The position numbers and the translations under genes are program-made. A stretch of DNA of 64,000 bases, taken from the NCBI RefSeq assembly GCF_025398175.1, contig NZ_CP099735.1:62001-126000 (forward strand). The letters are read 5' to 3'. This document shows positions 15,565 to 24,284 of this stretch, piece by piece; position 1 is the stretch's first letter; each line of letters opens with the position of its first letter. Source of the DNA: Photobacterium sp. TY1-4 (GTDB lineage: Bacteria > Pseudomonadota > Gammaproteobacteria > Enterobacterales > Vibrionaceae). The notes beneath the pieces were generated by a model. It was not told the origin of the DNA and did no database searches. It saw only the letters and a program-made list of their open reading frames with translations.

Positions 15565-17502
15565 TTACCATGAATTCTCTGTTTCAGGGGTTGTCTGTTT
15601 TTCTCGTGCTTGCAAAATCAACTGGGCGCGGATCAGGGCACTGGTATCATCCGGAACCTGCTCTAACTTTTTCAAAACTGGATCGCTGGCTGACAGGGAG
15701 TTGTGCGGTGACGCATCTTCTATGGGTTCGGCAACACCTCCCTCACGCTGTTGCTCCGTTGATAGCTGTTCCGTTGATCGTTGCTCCGTGGATGATTGTT
15801 CAGAGCTTTGCTGTGCTCCGGGCAACGGATTTTCCGGTGCGTTCGGTTCTCCGTCATCAGCGGCACGGGCCGAAGGCGTGGGATCCGGCTGCACTTCTGA
15901 TGATTGCCCGATATCGTCAGAGGGTTGACCTTGCATTGCCGCTTGATCTTGATCGGATGCCTGCGAAGCATTGTTCTGATTCTGCTGATTCTGCTGATTC
16001 TGCTGATTCTGCTGATTCTGCTGATTCTGCTGATTCTGCTGATTCTGCTGATTCTGCTGATTCTGCTGATTCTGCTGATTCTGTTTGCTATCGCCTTTGG
16101 GAGCAGGGGATTGCTGCCCGCCGGGTTGAATTTGGTCCTGTGCTTGGTTTTGATCCTGCTGTTGCTGTTGCTGTTGCTGTTGCTGCGCCCGTTTGACCTG
16201 TTCCAGGTTCTGGCGGGCGTCCGTATCGTCCGGGTTGTTTTCCAGCACTGATTCATACGCCGCAATGGCCTGGTCATACTGGCCGGATTGCGCGTAGGCA
16301 TTCCCCAGATTGAAGCGGGACTGATCATCCGATAGCGGCTTCAGGGTTTCAATCGCTTGTGCATACTGGCCGGCTTTGTATTGTGCTGCGCCTTTCCAGC
16401 GCGGGTCCGTAAACAGATCGGCGGCTTGCGCATAGTCCTGCTGGCCGAAAGCTTGATGGCCTTGCTGGTTCGTATTTAGCCAAGGGGAAGCCATGGCCGG
16501 ATCTTGGGGGAACACGCATAACATGACGGCAAGAACCAGCCCGCGGCGAAACCCGAACAGGGACAGAAAGACCACCGGAATGAGCAACCAGAACCCATCA
16601 TTGATGCGCTCCTCAACTGTTTTCTCCTGACTTTGCTCGGCAGTGGCCTGCGGATTGGCTGTCGCGGCGATCAGGCGTTCAACATCATGGTTTGTGGGTT
16701 GAAACAGCTGGAGTTGGCCACCGGTTTGTTTGACCAGGGGCAGGAGCGTGCTGAGATTAACCTTGGCAACAACGGTCTCTCCCTGGCTGTTGGTCAGCAA
16801 ACGACCGTCCGGTAGCCGGATCGGGGCGCCCTGACGGGTTCCGATGGCCAGGACGGAAAGCCGGTACTGGCTGTCTTTCAGGAGCGCCAGGGCCTGCTCA
16901 GACTCCTGATGACTCAGCCCATCTGTGATCAGGATGATATCTCCCGCCGGATGGCCGGCTTGTTTGAGCAGGCTGATGGCTTCCTCGATGCCGGCTGCTG
17001 CGTTACTGCCCTGGATCGGCATAATGTCCGGGGACAGGTACGGGATCAGGCTGGCCAGGGTATGACTGTCCCGGGTGAGCGGACTGACGACAAAGCCATC
17101 GGCGGCGTAGGCGACGAGGCCGGTACTCCCTTCGGTCCAACCGGGCAACAAATCCAGGGCCTTAAAGCGGGCCTGGGTCAACCGATTCGGTGTGATGTCA
17201 GTGGCATACATCGAACGGGACATATCCATGATCAGCACCCGTGCCCCCGCGAGATGGTAGGCGGGGATCTCGGCTTTTTCCCAACTGGGGCCTGCCAGCG
17301 CCAGCACGCTGAGCAGCCAGCCGGCTGCCAGAATTCCCCATTGAGGGAAAGCGGACGCCGCCGGTTGTGCACCGAAATGGCGGTTTAGGTGCGGCGCAAT
17401 CAGTGCGGTTTTCTTTCGCTTGCGAATGAGCCAGGGGAGAACTGCGAGCAGTGGCAGCAACGCCAACAGCCATTCCGGGTGCAGCAGTGTTAAATCAGCC
17501 AT
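15565..17502 (-). CDS. BatB/BatC fusion: von Willebrand A domain plus TPR and Q/N-rich region
   Basis: A 645-residue protein combining what other bacteria split into BatB and BatC. Two N-terminal hydrophobic helices anchor it. A VWA domain (~85-270) has a MIDAS-type DMSRS and ITDGLSHQ. After a third membrane helix (~305-330) come TPR units (QDYAQAADLF; YKAGQYAQAIETL; LGNAYAQSGQYDQAIAAYE). A long glutamine/asparagine-rich stretch follows (~440-510), including a poly-Q run and twelve QNQ repeats encoded by perfect 9-bp copies, then a Ser/Glu-rich tail. The VWA part probably binds a partner through a metal ion in the periplasm. It overlaps batA by 8 bp. Confidence 0.9.
   Translation of the reverse strand: MADLTLLHPEWLLALLPLLAVLPWLIRKRKKTALIAPHLNRHFGAQPAASAFPQWGILAAGWLLSVLALAGPSWEKAEIPAYHLAGARVLIMDMSRSMYATDITPNRLTQARFKALDLLPGWTEGSTGLVAYAADGFVVSPLTRDSHTLASLIPYLSPDIMPIQGSNAAAGIEEAISLLKQAGHPAGDIILITDGLSHQESEQALALLKDSQYRLSVLAIGTRQGAPIRLPDGRLLTNSQGETVVAKVNLSTLLPLVKQTGGQLQLFQPTNHDVERLIAATANPQATAEQSQEKTVEERINDGFWLLIPVVFLSLFGFRRGLVLAVMLCVFPQDPAMASPWLNTNQQGHQAFGQQDYAQAADLFTDPRWKGAAQYKAGQYAQAIETLKPLSDDQSRFNLGNAYAQSGQYDQAIAAYESVLENNPDDTDARQNLEQVKRAQQQQQQQQQQDQNQAQDQIQPGGQQSPAPKGDSKQNQQNQQNQQNQQNQQNQQNQQNQQNQQNQQNQQNQNNASQASDQDQAAMQGQPSDDIGQSSEVQPDPTPSARAADDGEPNAPENPLPGAQQSSEQSSTEQRSTEQLSTEQQREGGVAEPIEDASPHNSLSASDPVLKKLEQVPDDTSALIRAQLILQAREKQTTPETENSW
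15976..16083. repeat. 9-bp tandem repeat, 12 perfect copies
   Basis: The unit CTGATTCTG is repeated twelve times without a mismatch and encodes Q-N-Q on the minus strand inside the BatB/C fusion. Copy-number change would add or remove three residues and never shift the frame. Perfect identity suggests recent expansion. Confidence 0.95.
16156..16186. repeat. Short CTG/TTG tract encoding poly-glutamine
   Basis: About 30 bp of alternating CTG and TTG codon complements encode a run of glutamines on the minus strand, 70 bp from the 9-bp array and in the same gene. Confidence 0.85.
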
Positions 17503-18460
17503 GCCGCCTCCTCAACAGTGCAATCAGCACGGTGAGTAAGAGTGCCAGCGCGAGCGGGTAGCGAAAGATCTCTTCGCGTGGACGCCAGGTTTGTTGTGCA
17601 GTATTCACAGGTTCCATTTGATCAATCAGTTGATAAATTTGTTCCAGCTCCTGAGGGTTTCTGGCCCGAAAGTATTGTCCGCCGGTCAGCTGGGCAATCT
17701 CAGTTAAGGTTTTCTCATCCAAATCCTGTGATGGATTAACGGTTCGGGTGGAAAAGAAAGTACGCTGTTGCAGGACTTCGGCACCGATCCCAATGGTATA
17801 GATGGTGACGTCACTGCGCGCGGCTAACTCAGCCGCTTCAATCGGCTGGATCACACCGGCAGTGTTGCTGCCGTCACTGAGTAAAATGATCACGCGTTGC
17901 GGGGCCTGGCTGTCGATAAACGTTTTGGCTGCGATCCCAAGCCCTTCACCAATGGCAGTGCTTTGGCCGATTAATCCCAGTACACTCCGGTGTAACTGTT
18001 GTTGCACGGTATCGCGGTCAAACGTCAGGGGGGTTTGCAGGTAGGCGTGTTGTGCAAACAACACCAGGCCCAGGCGATCGCCCTGGCGCCGCTCGATAAA
18101 GTCTGCGAGTACTTGTTTCACGGCTGTGAGCCGATCGATGTGGTCACCATTCGGGGTGATCATATCTTCGATCGACATGGATCCGGACAGATCGACCGCC
18201 AGCATCATATCTCGGTGCTCAGGGTTGATTGCTATCGGATCACCATACCAAACCGGGCGTGCCAGGGCGCCAAGCAGCGCACACCAGGCCAGACCGACCA
18301 TCAGTTTACGCCAGCGTGTGTCGGGTTGCTGGTGGCCGATGCCATCCGGCAGCTTGGGGAGCCGAATGGCGACGGGCTGCGCGATCGGCTGGGCATATCG
18401 GTAAATCAGCCAAGGCAGGGGCAGCAACGCCCAGGCCCAAATCCAGAAAAACTCAAACAT
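17495..18460 (-). CDS. batA: BatA-type von Willebrand A domain membrane protein
   Basis: A 321-residue protein. An N-terminal hydrophobic segment (FFWIWAWALLPLPWLIYRY in part) and a second near residue 55 are followed by a VWA domain (~85-280) with an intact MIDAS (DLSGSMS), LIGQSTAIGEGLG and LLSDGSNTAG. A C-terminal membrane helix (YPLALALLLTVLIALL) closes it. This is the BatA layout. It probably binds a ligand protein on the periplasmic side in a complex with the BatB/C fusion and BatD. The start ATG 18460 overlaps the end of the DUF4381 gene by 8 bp, and its own end overlaps batB/C by 8 bp, so translation is coupled. Confidence 0.9.
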   Translation of the reverse strand: MFEFFWIWAWALLPLPWLIYRYAQPIAQPVAIRLPKLPDGIGHQQPDTRWRKLMVGLAWCALLGALARPVWYGDPIAINPEHRDMMLAVDLSGSMSIEDMITPNGDHIDRLTAVKQVLADFIERRQGDRLGLVLFAQHAYLQTPLTFDRDTVQQQLHRSVLGLIGQSTAIGEGLGIAAKTFIDSQAPQRVIILLSDGSNTAGVIQPIEAAELAARSDVTIYTIGIGAEVLQQRTFFSTRTVNPSQDLDEKTLTEIAQLTGGQYFRARNPQELEQIYQLIDQMEPVNTAQQTWRPREEIFRYPLALALLLTVLIALLRRRHG

Positions 18461-19004
18461 GCCTCTCCTCCGCAGCCGTGGACGGTTGAGTGGGTTGCTG
18501 GCGTTGCAAGGCAGGCAAACGCGCGGTTTTCAGCCATCGTTCGGCTTGTTGATAGCAGTGTTGAAAGTCCTGCGGATCAAGCGCTTGCTTGGAAAAGATC
18601 CCGCGATGCCAGTGTTCGGATAAGGCAGCAAAGCTTTGCGTCGATGGGGGCAAATGGGTATCCAGAAACGCCAGCCATTGCGCGCCGGTCAGGCTGGCAA
18701 CCTGTTGGCGCGGATAATAAGACATCGCGGTTTGACGGAGCAGTAAGTTAATTGCGTTTAGTGCATCGGGTTGATTGAAATCCGGCAGACGGCGCAATGC
18801 TTCTTTGCGTGCTCTTTGTTGTTGTCTGGATTGCCGGATGTGGCGAATGCCCATCCACAGTCCGCCGATCAGCAGACACAGGCCGATAAACAGGCATACC
18901 CACCAGCCCCAGGCGAGCGGCCAATAGTCGGGCGCATCAGGGAGATGAATGTCTGCCAGGGGCAGGGGAGTTGGGAGGTCGTTGACCGCTGGTTGCTCAG
19001 TCAT
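18453..19004 (-). CDS. DUF4381 membrane protein of the Bat operon
   Basis: A 183-residue protein with one transmembrane helix at ~32-52 (WWVCLFIGLCLLIGGLWMGI), a basic juxtamembrane region and a soluble C-terminal domain containing INLLLRQTAMSYYPRQQVASL. This matches DUF4381, found between the DUF58 and BatA genes in many gammaproteobacteria. Function unknown; presumably part of the same membrane complex. The start is ATG 19004, which overlaps the DUF58 stop (ATGA). A longer upstream frame has no ribosome site. Confidence 0.85.
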   Translation of the reverse strand: MTEQPAVNDLPTPLPLADIHLPDAPDYWPLAWGWWVCLFIGLCLLIGGLWMGIRHIRQSRQQQRARKEALRRLPDFNQPDALNAINLLLRQTAMSYYPRQQVASLTGAQWLAFLDTHLPPSTQSFAALSEHWHRGIFSKQALDPQDFQHCYQQAERWLKTARLPALQRQQPTQPSTAAEERHV

Positions 19005-19951
19005 GAAGCGACTCCTGCAGTGTTTAATTGAGAGATTAACGGGTGAGCCGCGGAAATCTGATGGACCGGGATTGCCAGGCTCTGGGCCAGGGTTTGGATA
19101 AAGTGTTGGTGGTGCTGGTATTGCTCCTGAAGCTGCTGGCGGGTGCTGGTGGCCGCAAAGTTCACCCACTGTGTTTGGCGGCTGTCTCTGACATGCTCGG
19201 CGCCCCGGAACCGGGTTTGGCCTTGTTCCAGCGGATCGAAAACCTGAACAAATTGGATCCGGTTGTGTTGGCGCAGTTGACTCAGACGACGTTTGTCGGT
19301 TGGTGTCAGGAGATAAAAATCACTGATCACGACGATGTCGCTGCCTTTCGGACACAGATGATGAAGGTGTTTCAGGGCTGCTGAGAATTCAAGTTGGGTT
19401 TGCTCGCCCGCTTGGCCTGAGGTCTCGGGGCGGTGCGCTTCCAACAGGGCATTGATCACCCGGAGCGGCCCTTGCTGACGCGCCGTCGGTTTACACTCGA
19501 TGAGTTGAGTCCCGGTATAGATGATCGCGCCGATGCGGTCCTGCTCTTTGGCCGCCAGCCAGCTGAGTAAACTGGCTAAATGGGCGGCCTGGACCGATTT
19601 CAACAGCAGGGTGGAGCCGAACTGCATGTTTGGGCTGAGATCTACGAGCAGCATCACCGGCTGCTCCCGCTCTTCAGTGAACAGTTTGGTGTGTGTTTTA
19701 CCGGTGCGGGCCGTGACCCGCCAGTCGATGGCCCGAATATCATCCCCCGCTTGATACGGCCGAACTTCTGCGAAGTTCATCCCGCGACCTTTCTTTCGGC
19801 TGATGTGCTGCCCATTCAGCTGCGACCAGATACTTTGCGCCGGTGGCAGCCAACGCACTGCCTGATTCTTATATTGCAGGAGCTCCGCCAGACACAAATT
19901 CACACCGTCGCTATGGGCAGGCAGCGCCGGGATCGGGGTCGTGTCCGTCAT
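19001..19951 (-). CDS. DUF58 domain protein
   Basis: A ~316-residue soluble protein with the DUF58 core: GRGMNFAEVRPYQAGDDIR, then IDWRVTARTGKTHTKLF, and a VWA-like C-terminal half (LLVDLSPNMQFGS; DIVVISDFYLL). DUF58 proteins occur beside MoxR ATPases and are thought to be chaperone adaptors or clients; no reaction is known. The start is ATG 19951, in an ATGA overlap with moxR; a GTG six bases earlier is also in frame. It is the second gene of the operon. Confidence 0.9.
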   Translation of the reverse strand: MTDTTPIPALPAHSDGVNLCLAELLQYKNQAVRWLPPAQSIWSQLNGQHISRKKGRGMNFAEVRPYQAGDDIRAIDWRVTARTGKTHTKLFTEEREQPVMLLVDLSPNMQFGSTLLLKSVQAAHLASLLSWLAAKEQDRIGAIIYTGTQLIECKPTARQQGPLRVINALLEAHRPETSGQAGEQTQLEFSAALKHLHHLCPKGSDIVVISDFYLLTPTDKRRLSQLRQHNRIQFVQVFDPLEQGQTRFRGAEHVRDSRQTQWVNFAATSTRQQLQEQYQHHQHFIQTLAQSLAIPVHQISAAHPLISQLNTAGVAS

Positions 19952-20904
19952 GCGCACGCAACCTGCTCGATGATCAGGCGAATGATGGTGTCGCTCGCGA
20001 TGCCTTCGGCCTGGGCTTCATAGCTGAGCAGCAGGCGATGGCGCAGTACCGGGTAAGCCATCTGCTGAACGTCTTCCGGCGTCACGAAATCCCGGCCACA
20101 GAGCCAGGCATGGGCACGGGCGCAGCGATCCAGTGCCAGCGTGGCCCGCGGACTGACGCCCAGTTGCAGCCAGTTCGCCAGTTGATCACTGTAGCGCTCC
20201 GGCTCTCGGGTTGCCATGGTCAGACGGATAATATAGTGCTCGACTTCTTCGGCCATGTGGATATTGAGGACTGCCTGACGCGCCTCGAAAATTTCTTTCT
20301 GGCTGATGTGCACCGGCTCGGCAACATGAACCCCCATGGCTTCCCCCCGGTTCAGGCGCAGAATTTCCAGTTCGCTGGCCGCGTCCGGATAATTCACATT
20401 GAGTTGCAGCAGGAAGCGATCCAACTGTGCCTCCGGCAGTGGGTAGGTGCCTTCCTGTTCGATCGGGTTTTGTGTTGCCATCACCAGGAATAATGCGGGC
20501 AAGGCATAGGTTTGACGCCCCGCGGTAATCTGTTTTTCTGCCATGGCTTCCAGCATGGCGGCCTGAACTTTGGCGGGGGCCCGGTTGATTTCATCAGCCA
20601 GCAGCAATGAGTTGAAAATCGGGCCGGGCTGAAATTTGAATTCGCCGGTTTCCGGACGAAAGATATCAGTTCCGGTGAGATCGGCCGGCAATAGATCAGG
20701 GGTAAATTGAATCCGGTGGAAGCTGCCTTCAATGCAATCGGCCAGTACTTTCACGGCTCGGGTCTTGGCCAGCCCCGGTGGGCCCTCGACCAAAATATGG
20801 CCATCAGCCAGCAGGGCAATCAGCAGTTGCTTAACGAGATCGGGTTGACCAATCACCTGGCTGTCCAGGTAAGTCTGCAGGCGTTGAAACGTCGATGTTA
20901 ACAT
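19948..20904 (-). CDS. MoxR-family AAA+ ATPase
   Basis: A 318-residue AAA+ ATPase. Walker A is GPPGLAKT (~42-49), Walker B is LLLADEINRAP (~104), sensor 1 sits in VMATQNPIEQEGTYPLPEAQ, the arginine finger region is LDRFL, and the lid follows in the C-terminal third (LGVSPRATLALDRCARAHA). MoxR proteins act as chaperone-like ATPases that mature or activate the VWA proteins encoded with them, here the Bat proteins. First gene of the six-gene operon. The ribosome site before ATG 20904 is weak. Confidence 0.95.
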   Translation of the reverse strand: MLTSTFQRLQTYLDSQVIGQPDLVKQLLIALLADGHILVEGPPGLAKTRAVKVLADCIEGSFHRIQFTPDLLPADLTGTDIFRPETGEFKFQPGPIFNSLLLADEINRAPAKVQAAMLEAMAEKQITAGRQTYALPALFLVMATQNPIEQEGTYPLPEAQLDRFLLQLNVNYPDAASELEILRLNRGEAMGVHVAEPVHISQKEIFEARQAVLNIHMAEEVEHYIIRLTMATREPERYSDQLANWLQLGVSPRATLALDRCARAHAWLCGRDFVTPEDVQQMAYPVLRHRLLLSYEAQAEGIASDTIIRLIIEQVACA

Positions 20905-21803
20905 AATGTGGGTTAAATCCTTTAACTACAAAAAAGTCAATTAAAAGGTGAGTTTTCTGACCAGAAATTCTGGTGAGAGTTCATTTTCGACAGCGACTTA
21001 GCTTTAGATTTTTTTGTGGCGAAATAGTATACATCACCGAGTTTATGCTAAGAATTATAGCTTCTACATAGGGTTACCAGGCGACAATTTCAACCGTATC
21101 GGTGGAGAAAGGTATTTCCGTTTTCGCTGCCAGCCAACTTGTGACGTAAGAAGGAGGGCGGTGCGCTGTCTTGAACAATCAGTAACGTTGGTGTGAGGCG
21201 GAATGCGTGCAACGAGCTTGTACTCTAAAGAATAAAATTACATATCAAATAACTCTTTAGAATGAACGTTTCTTAAAAGTAAGGGCGCGGATGACGGTTG
21301 ATGATGATGAATGACATATTCTTGTACAGTCTTCGATTGGTTTATTAAAAAATTATTGTTCAACTTAGCACTAATATTGTGCGTCCATGCATGAAATGAG
21401 TGCAACTCAAATGAATGTTTCATGAAGTTGTTTGGCATCTCCATAGTTAATCTAATTATTTCACAGATTGAAATTATTGGCACTTTTGATGCATGAGATT
21501 ATTTCGCCAGAAGCATGTATTGAGTGGGCGAATGATAATGATCTGGCACGCGAATTCTTTAATGGAATATTGGTACGACCATTGATGCTGTGTGTTGATA
21601 TTGGCATGCCTGTATGTTCTTATAATATTTATGCAATATGTAGGTCACGGTATTGACTTAATTGACCGATACGATGCATGAAAAGTTTAGGAAAATAATC
21701 AGTTAATTCAATTAGGTTGGTTAATCCTTGAAACTGAATGCAAGCCGCTTTTTATTTTCAAGGCAGTAATAGCATCATCAATGATGGAATGGAGTCTTCT
21801 GTA
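20905..21803. other. Long AT-rich intergenic region between moxR and phaB
   Basis: About 900 bp containing the divergent promoters of the Bat and PHA operons. It is clearly more AT-rich than the flanking genes. Frames at 21238-21483 and 21468-21656 lack ribosome sites and family resemblance. No hairpin terminator or RNA family was recognised. Confidence 0.5.
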
Positions 21804-22544
21804 ATGAGCAAAACAGCATTAGTAACTGGTGCGAAAGGTGGTATTGGGTCGTCAATCACAAATGCGTTAGTCGACGCGGGGTATCGTGTGATTGCAACTT
21901 ATTTCCCGAATGGGGAAGAAAAAGCGAAACAATGGTTCAAAGAAAATAACTATTCAGAAGACCAAGTTAGGTTATTTCCTCTGGATGTTACCGATACAGC
22001 CTATTGTAAAGAAGCATTAACGACCTTATTAGCGGAAGAAGGTCATGTTGATGTTCTGGTAAATAATGCAGGTATCACGCGAGATACAACATTTAAAAGA
22101 ATGACTGCCGAGCAATGGAATGAAGTCATTACGACGAACCTGAATAGCCTCTATAACGTCACACATCCGCTCTTTGCGTCGATGTGTGAAAAAGGGAATG
22201 CCCGGATTATTAATATTTCTTCAGTCAATGGCCTGAAGGGACAGTTTGGTCAAACAAATTACTCAGCGGCAAAGGCGGGAATGATTGGCTTTACCAAAGC
22301 CCTGGCAGCAGAAGGTGCCCGTTCGGGTGTAACCGTCAACGCCATTGCTCCGGGCTATACCGGGACGCCGATGGTTGAAGCCATTAAACCGGAAGTCCTG
22401 GACTCCATCAAAGCAGAAATTCCGATGAAGCGTCTGGCGGCACCCGCCGAGGTGGCAGCAGCCGTTACCTTCCTTGCCAGCGATGCCGCTGCGTACATCA
22501 CAGGCGAAACACTGTCTGTGAACGGCGGTTTGTACATGCATTAA
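21804..22544 (+). CDS. phaB: Acetoacetyl-CoA reductase
   Basis: A 246-residue short-chain dehydrogenase. It has the glycine-rich NAD(P) motif TGAKGGIGSS (~8-17), NNAGITRD (~87), catalytic Ser in NISSVNG (~139), and Tyr/Lys in NYSAAKAG (~152). The C-terminal VNGGLYMH and GQFGQTNYSAAKAGMIGFTK region match PhaB. It reduces acetoacetyl-CoA to (R)-3-hydroxybutyryl-CoA with NADPH, the monomer for PHB. The start is ATG 21804, with GGAG nine bases upstream; an in-frame upstream extension is unlikely. First gene of phaBAPC. Confidence 0.95.
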   Translation: MSKTALVTGAKGGIGSSITNALVDAGYRVIATYFPNGEEKAKQWFKENNYSEDQVRLFPLDVTDTAYCKEALTTLLAEEGHVDVLVNNAGITRDTTFKRMTAEQWNEVITTNLNSLYNVTHPLFASMCEKGNARIINISSVNGLKGQFGQTNYSAAKAGMIGFTKALAAEGARSGVTVNAIAPGYTGTPMVEAIKPEVLDSIKAEIPMKRLAAPAEVAAAVTFLASDAAAYITGETLSVNGGLYMH

Positions 22545-22577
22545 TTCGCGACTCAGGTTATTGAAAGGACGCTAAAA

Positions 22578-23792
22578 ATGACAAAAGTTTATATTGTTGC
22601 TGCAAAACGTACCCCGTTGGGGAGCTTTAATGGTTCTCTGAAAACTGTGCCTGCACCTCGCCTGGCGGCTGTGGCGATTCAAGCGGCACTGGAGCAGGCC
22701 AGTGTGGATCCGGGCCTGCTTGATGAAGTGATTCTGGGCAACGTGGTCAGCGCGGCGCAAGGCATGGGACCGGGTCGCCAAGCGGCTTTGTATGCCGGAA
22801 TCCCGCAGGAAGTGCCGGCTTACACCCTGAATATGGTGTGCGGCAGTGGAATGAAGACGGTCATGGATGCCGCTGCGCACATTAAGGCGGGTGATGCTGA
22901 TTTGGTTGTTGCCGCGGGTGCGGAAAATATGTCGCAAATTCCGTTTTGCGTGCCGGCATCAATTCGTGACGGCCAGAAAATGGGTGGCCTCGAGTTGGCT
23001 GACCTGCTGATCAACGATGGCCTGACGGATGTTTTCAACAATTACCACATGGGCGTGACTGCTGAAAATGTTGTGGCGAAGGTTGGCCTGACACGCGAGC
23101 AACAAGACAACTTTGCACTGGCCAGTCAGCAAAAAGCGGTCGCTGCGATTGAGCAGGGTAAGTTTGCTGAAGAAATTGTGCCGGTTGAAGTCACTGTTCG
23201 CCGTAAGACGGCGGTAGTGGATACGGATGAATATCCAAAAGCGGACGCCAGCATCGAAGGCCTCGCGAGCCTGCGCCCTGCATTTAAGAAAGAAGGCGGG
23301 AGTGTGACTGCCGGGAATGCCTCTGGCATTAACGACGGCGCCAGCGCCATCATTGTTGCCTCTGAAACAGCCGTCCAGAAATATGGTCTGACGCCGCTGG
23401 CTGAAATTGAGAGTTACGCACAAGCTGGCGTCGCACCGGAAGTCATGGGCCTCGGTCCTGTTCCGGCGGTGACTAAAGCCCTGGACAAGGCCGGGTTATC
23501 GATTGGTGACATTGGCTTGTTCGAGTTTAATGAAGCGTTTGCTGGTCAGGCACTGGGTGTGCTGCATGAACTGGCGGGCGAGTTGGATACTCAGGTCGAA
23601 GATTTAGCTGAGCGTTCAAACGTCAATGGTGGTGCGATTGCACTGGGCCACCCGCTGGGTGCATCCGGCAACCGTATTATCGTCAGCCTACTCCACGAGA
23701 TGCGTCGCCGCGGGACCAAATATGGGCTTGCCACGCTGTGCGTCGGGGGCGGTATGGGTACGGCTATCGTACTGAAGAACGTTGAATCGTAA
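22578..23792 (+). CDS. phaA: Acetyl-CoA C-acetyltransferase (beta-ketothiolase)
   Basis: A 404-residue thiolase. The acyl-accepting Cys lies in NMVCGSGMK (~89), the His in [17 protein letters not shown] (~355) and the second Cys in LCVGGGMG (~390). It condenses two acetyl-CoA to acetoacetyl-CoA, feeding PhaB. Ribosome site AAGGA precedes ATG 22578. It lies 33 bp after phaB with no hairpin between. It is slightly longer than most PhaA but all catalytic motifs are intact. Confidence 0.95.
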   Translation: MTKVYIVAAKRTPLGSFNGSLKTVPAPRLAAVAIQAALEQASVDPGLLDEVILGNVVSAAQGMGPGRQAALYAGIPQEVPAYTLNMVCGSGMKTVMDAAAHIKAGDADLVVAAGAENMSQIPFCVPASIRDGQKMGGLELADLLINDGLTDVFNNYHMGVTAENVVAKVGLTREQQDNFALASQQKAVAAIEQGKFAEEIVPVEVTVRRKTAVVDTDEYPKADASIEGLASLRPAFKKEGGSVTAGNASGINDGASAIIVASETAVQKYGLTPLAEIESYAQAGVAPEVMGLGPVPAVTKALDKAGLSIGDIGLFEFNEAFAGQALGVLHELAGELDTQVEDLAERSNVNGGAIALGHPLGASGNRIIVSLLHEMRRRGTKYGLATLCVGGGMGTAIVLKNVES

Positions 23793-23803
23793 GTGTTTAG
23801 TTT

Positions 23804-23831
23804 GTACCTGGGCTATAGGTGGCCCGGGTAC
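23804..23831 (+). other. Stem-loop between phaA and phaP
   Basis: GTACCTGGGC (23804-23813) pairs along its full length (one G-U) with GCCCGGGTAC (23822-23831). No T-run follows, so RNA processing or 5' stabilisation of the phaP message is more likely than termination. Confidence 0.65.
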
Positions 23832-23865
23832 TCCATTCATACTTTCTAATTGAAGGAAAACCGCT

Positions 23866-24216
23866 ATGTATACGGAAATGTTTAAATCTTTCTCTGAGCA
23901 AACAGAAAAATCTCTGGCACCATACGTGAAGTTCAACAAGCTGTTCACCAAGAACGTTGAAGAGCTGACTGAGCTGCAACTGGCGGCCGTTCGCGCTTAC
24001 AGTGATCTGGGTCTTTCTCAACTGAAAGCGGTCAGCGAAGTGAAAGACATTCAGTCTTTCGCTGAGTTCAACAGCCATCAGCTGGAAGCGTTAACAAAGC
24101 TGTCTCAGCAATTGATCGATGACAGCAACAAATTTAGCTCGATTGCTCAGTCGTTTAAGACTGAAGTTGAAGAGTTGGTTGCGGAAAATGTAAAGCAAGC
24201 CACGCCTGCTGCATAA
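23866..24216 (+). CDS. phaP: Phasin (PHA granule-associated protein)
   Basis: A 116-residue, all-helical amphipathic protein with the phasin pattern (YVKFNKLFTKNVEELTELQ in part; FNSHQLEALTKLSQQLIDD) and an Ala/Pro end. Phasins coat polyhydroxyalkanoate granules and control their size and number. Good ribosome site (GAAGGA) before ATG 23866. The gene is bracketed by two hairpins, one in each intergenic gap, which may set its high expression apart from the enzymes. Confidence 0.93.
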   Translation: MYTEMFKSFSEQTEKSLAPYVKFNKLFTKNVEELTELQLAAVRAYSDLGLSQLKAVSEVKDIQSFAEFNSHQLEALTKLSQQLIDDSNKFSSIAQSFKTEVEELVAENVKQATPAA

Positions 24217-24231
24217 GTGAAATGACCGCTC

Positions 24232-24261
24232 AGCCGCCCCTTTCTGTGGGCGGCTATTTTA
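24232..24261 (+). terminator. Partial terminator/attenuator between phaP and phaC
   Basis: AGCCGCCC (24232-24239) pairs with GGGCGGCT (24248-24255), then ATTTTAG. It lies in the phaP-phaC gap, so it probably stops part of the transcripts and lowers synthase relative to phasin. Confidence 0.65.
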
Positions 24262-24284
24262 GTCCTAACACTGAGGTCATTGTA

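Noticed and set aside
15976..16083. CRISPR-like array
   Set aside because: Nine-base units without spacers inside a coding frame are a microsatellite, not a CRISPR.
15904..16251. 115-codon plus-strand frame of Ile-Leu repeats that looks like membrane helices
   Set aside because: It is only the 9-bp repeat of the BatB/C gene read on the other strand.
21238..21656. Two short frames in the moxR-phaB gap
   Set aside because: No ribosome sites, AT-rich composition and no family resemblance.
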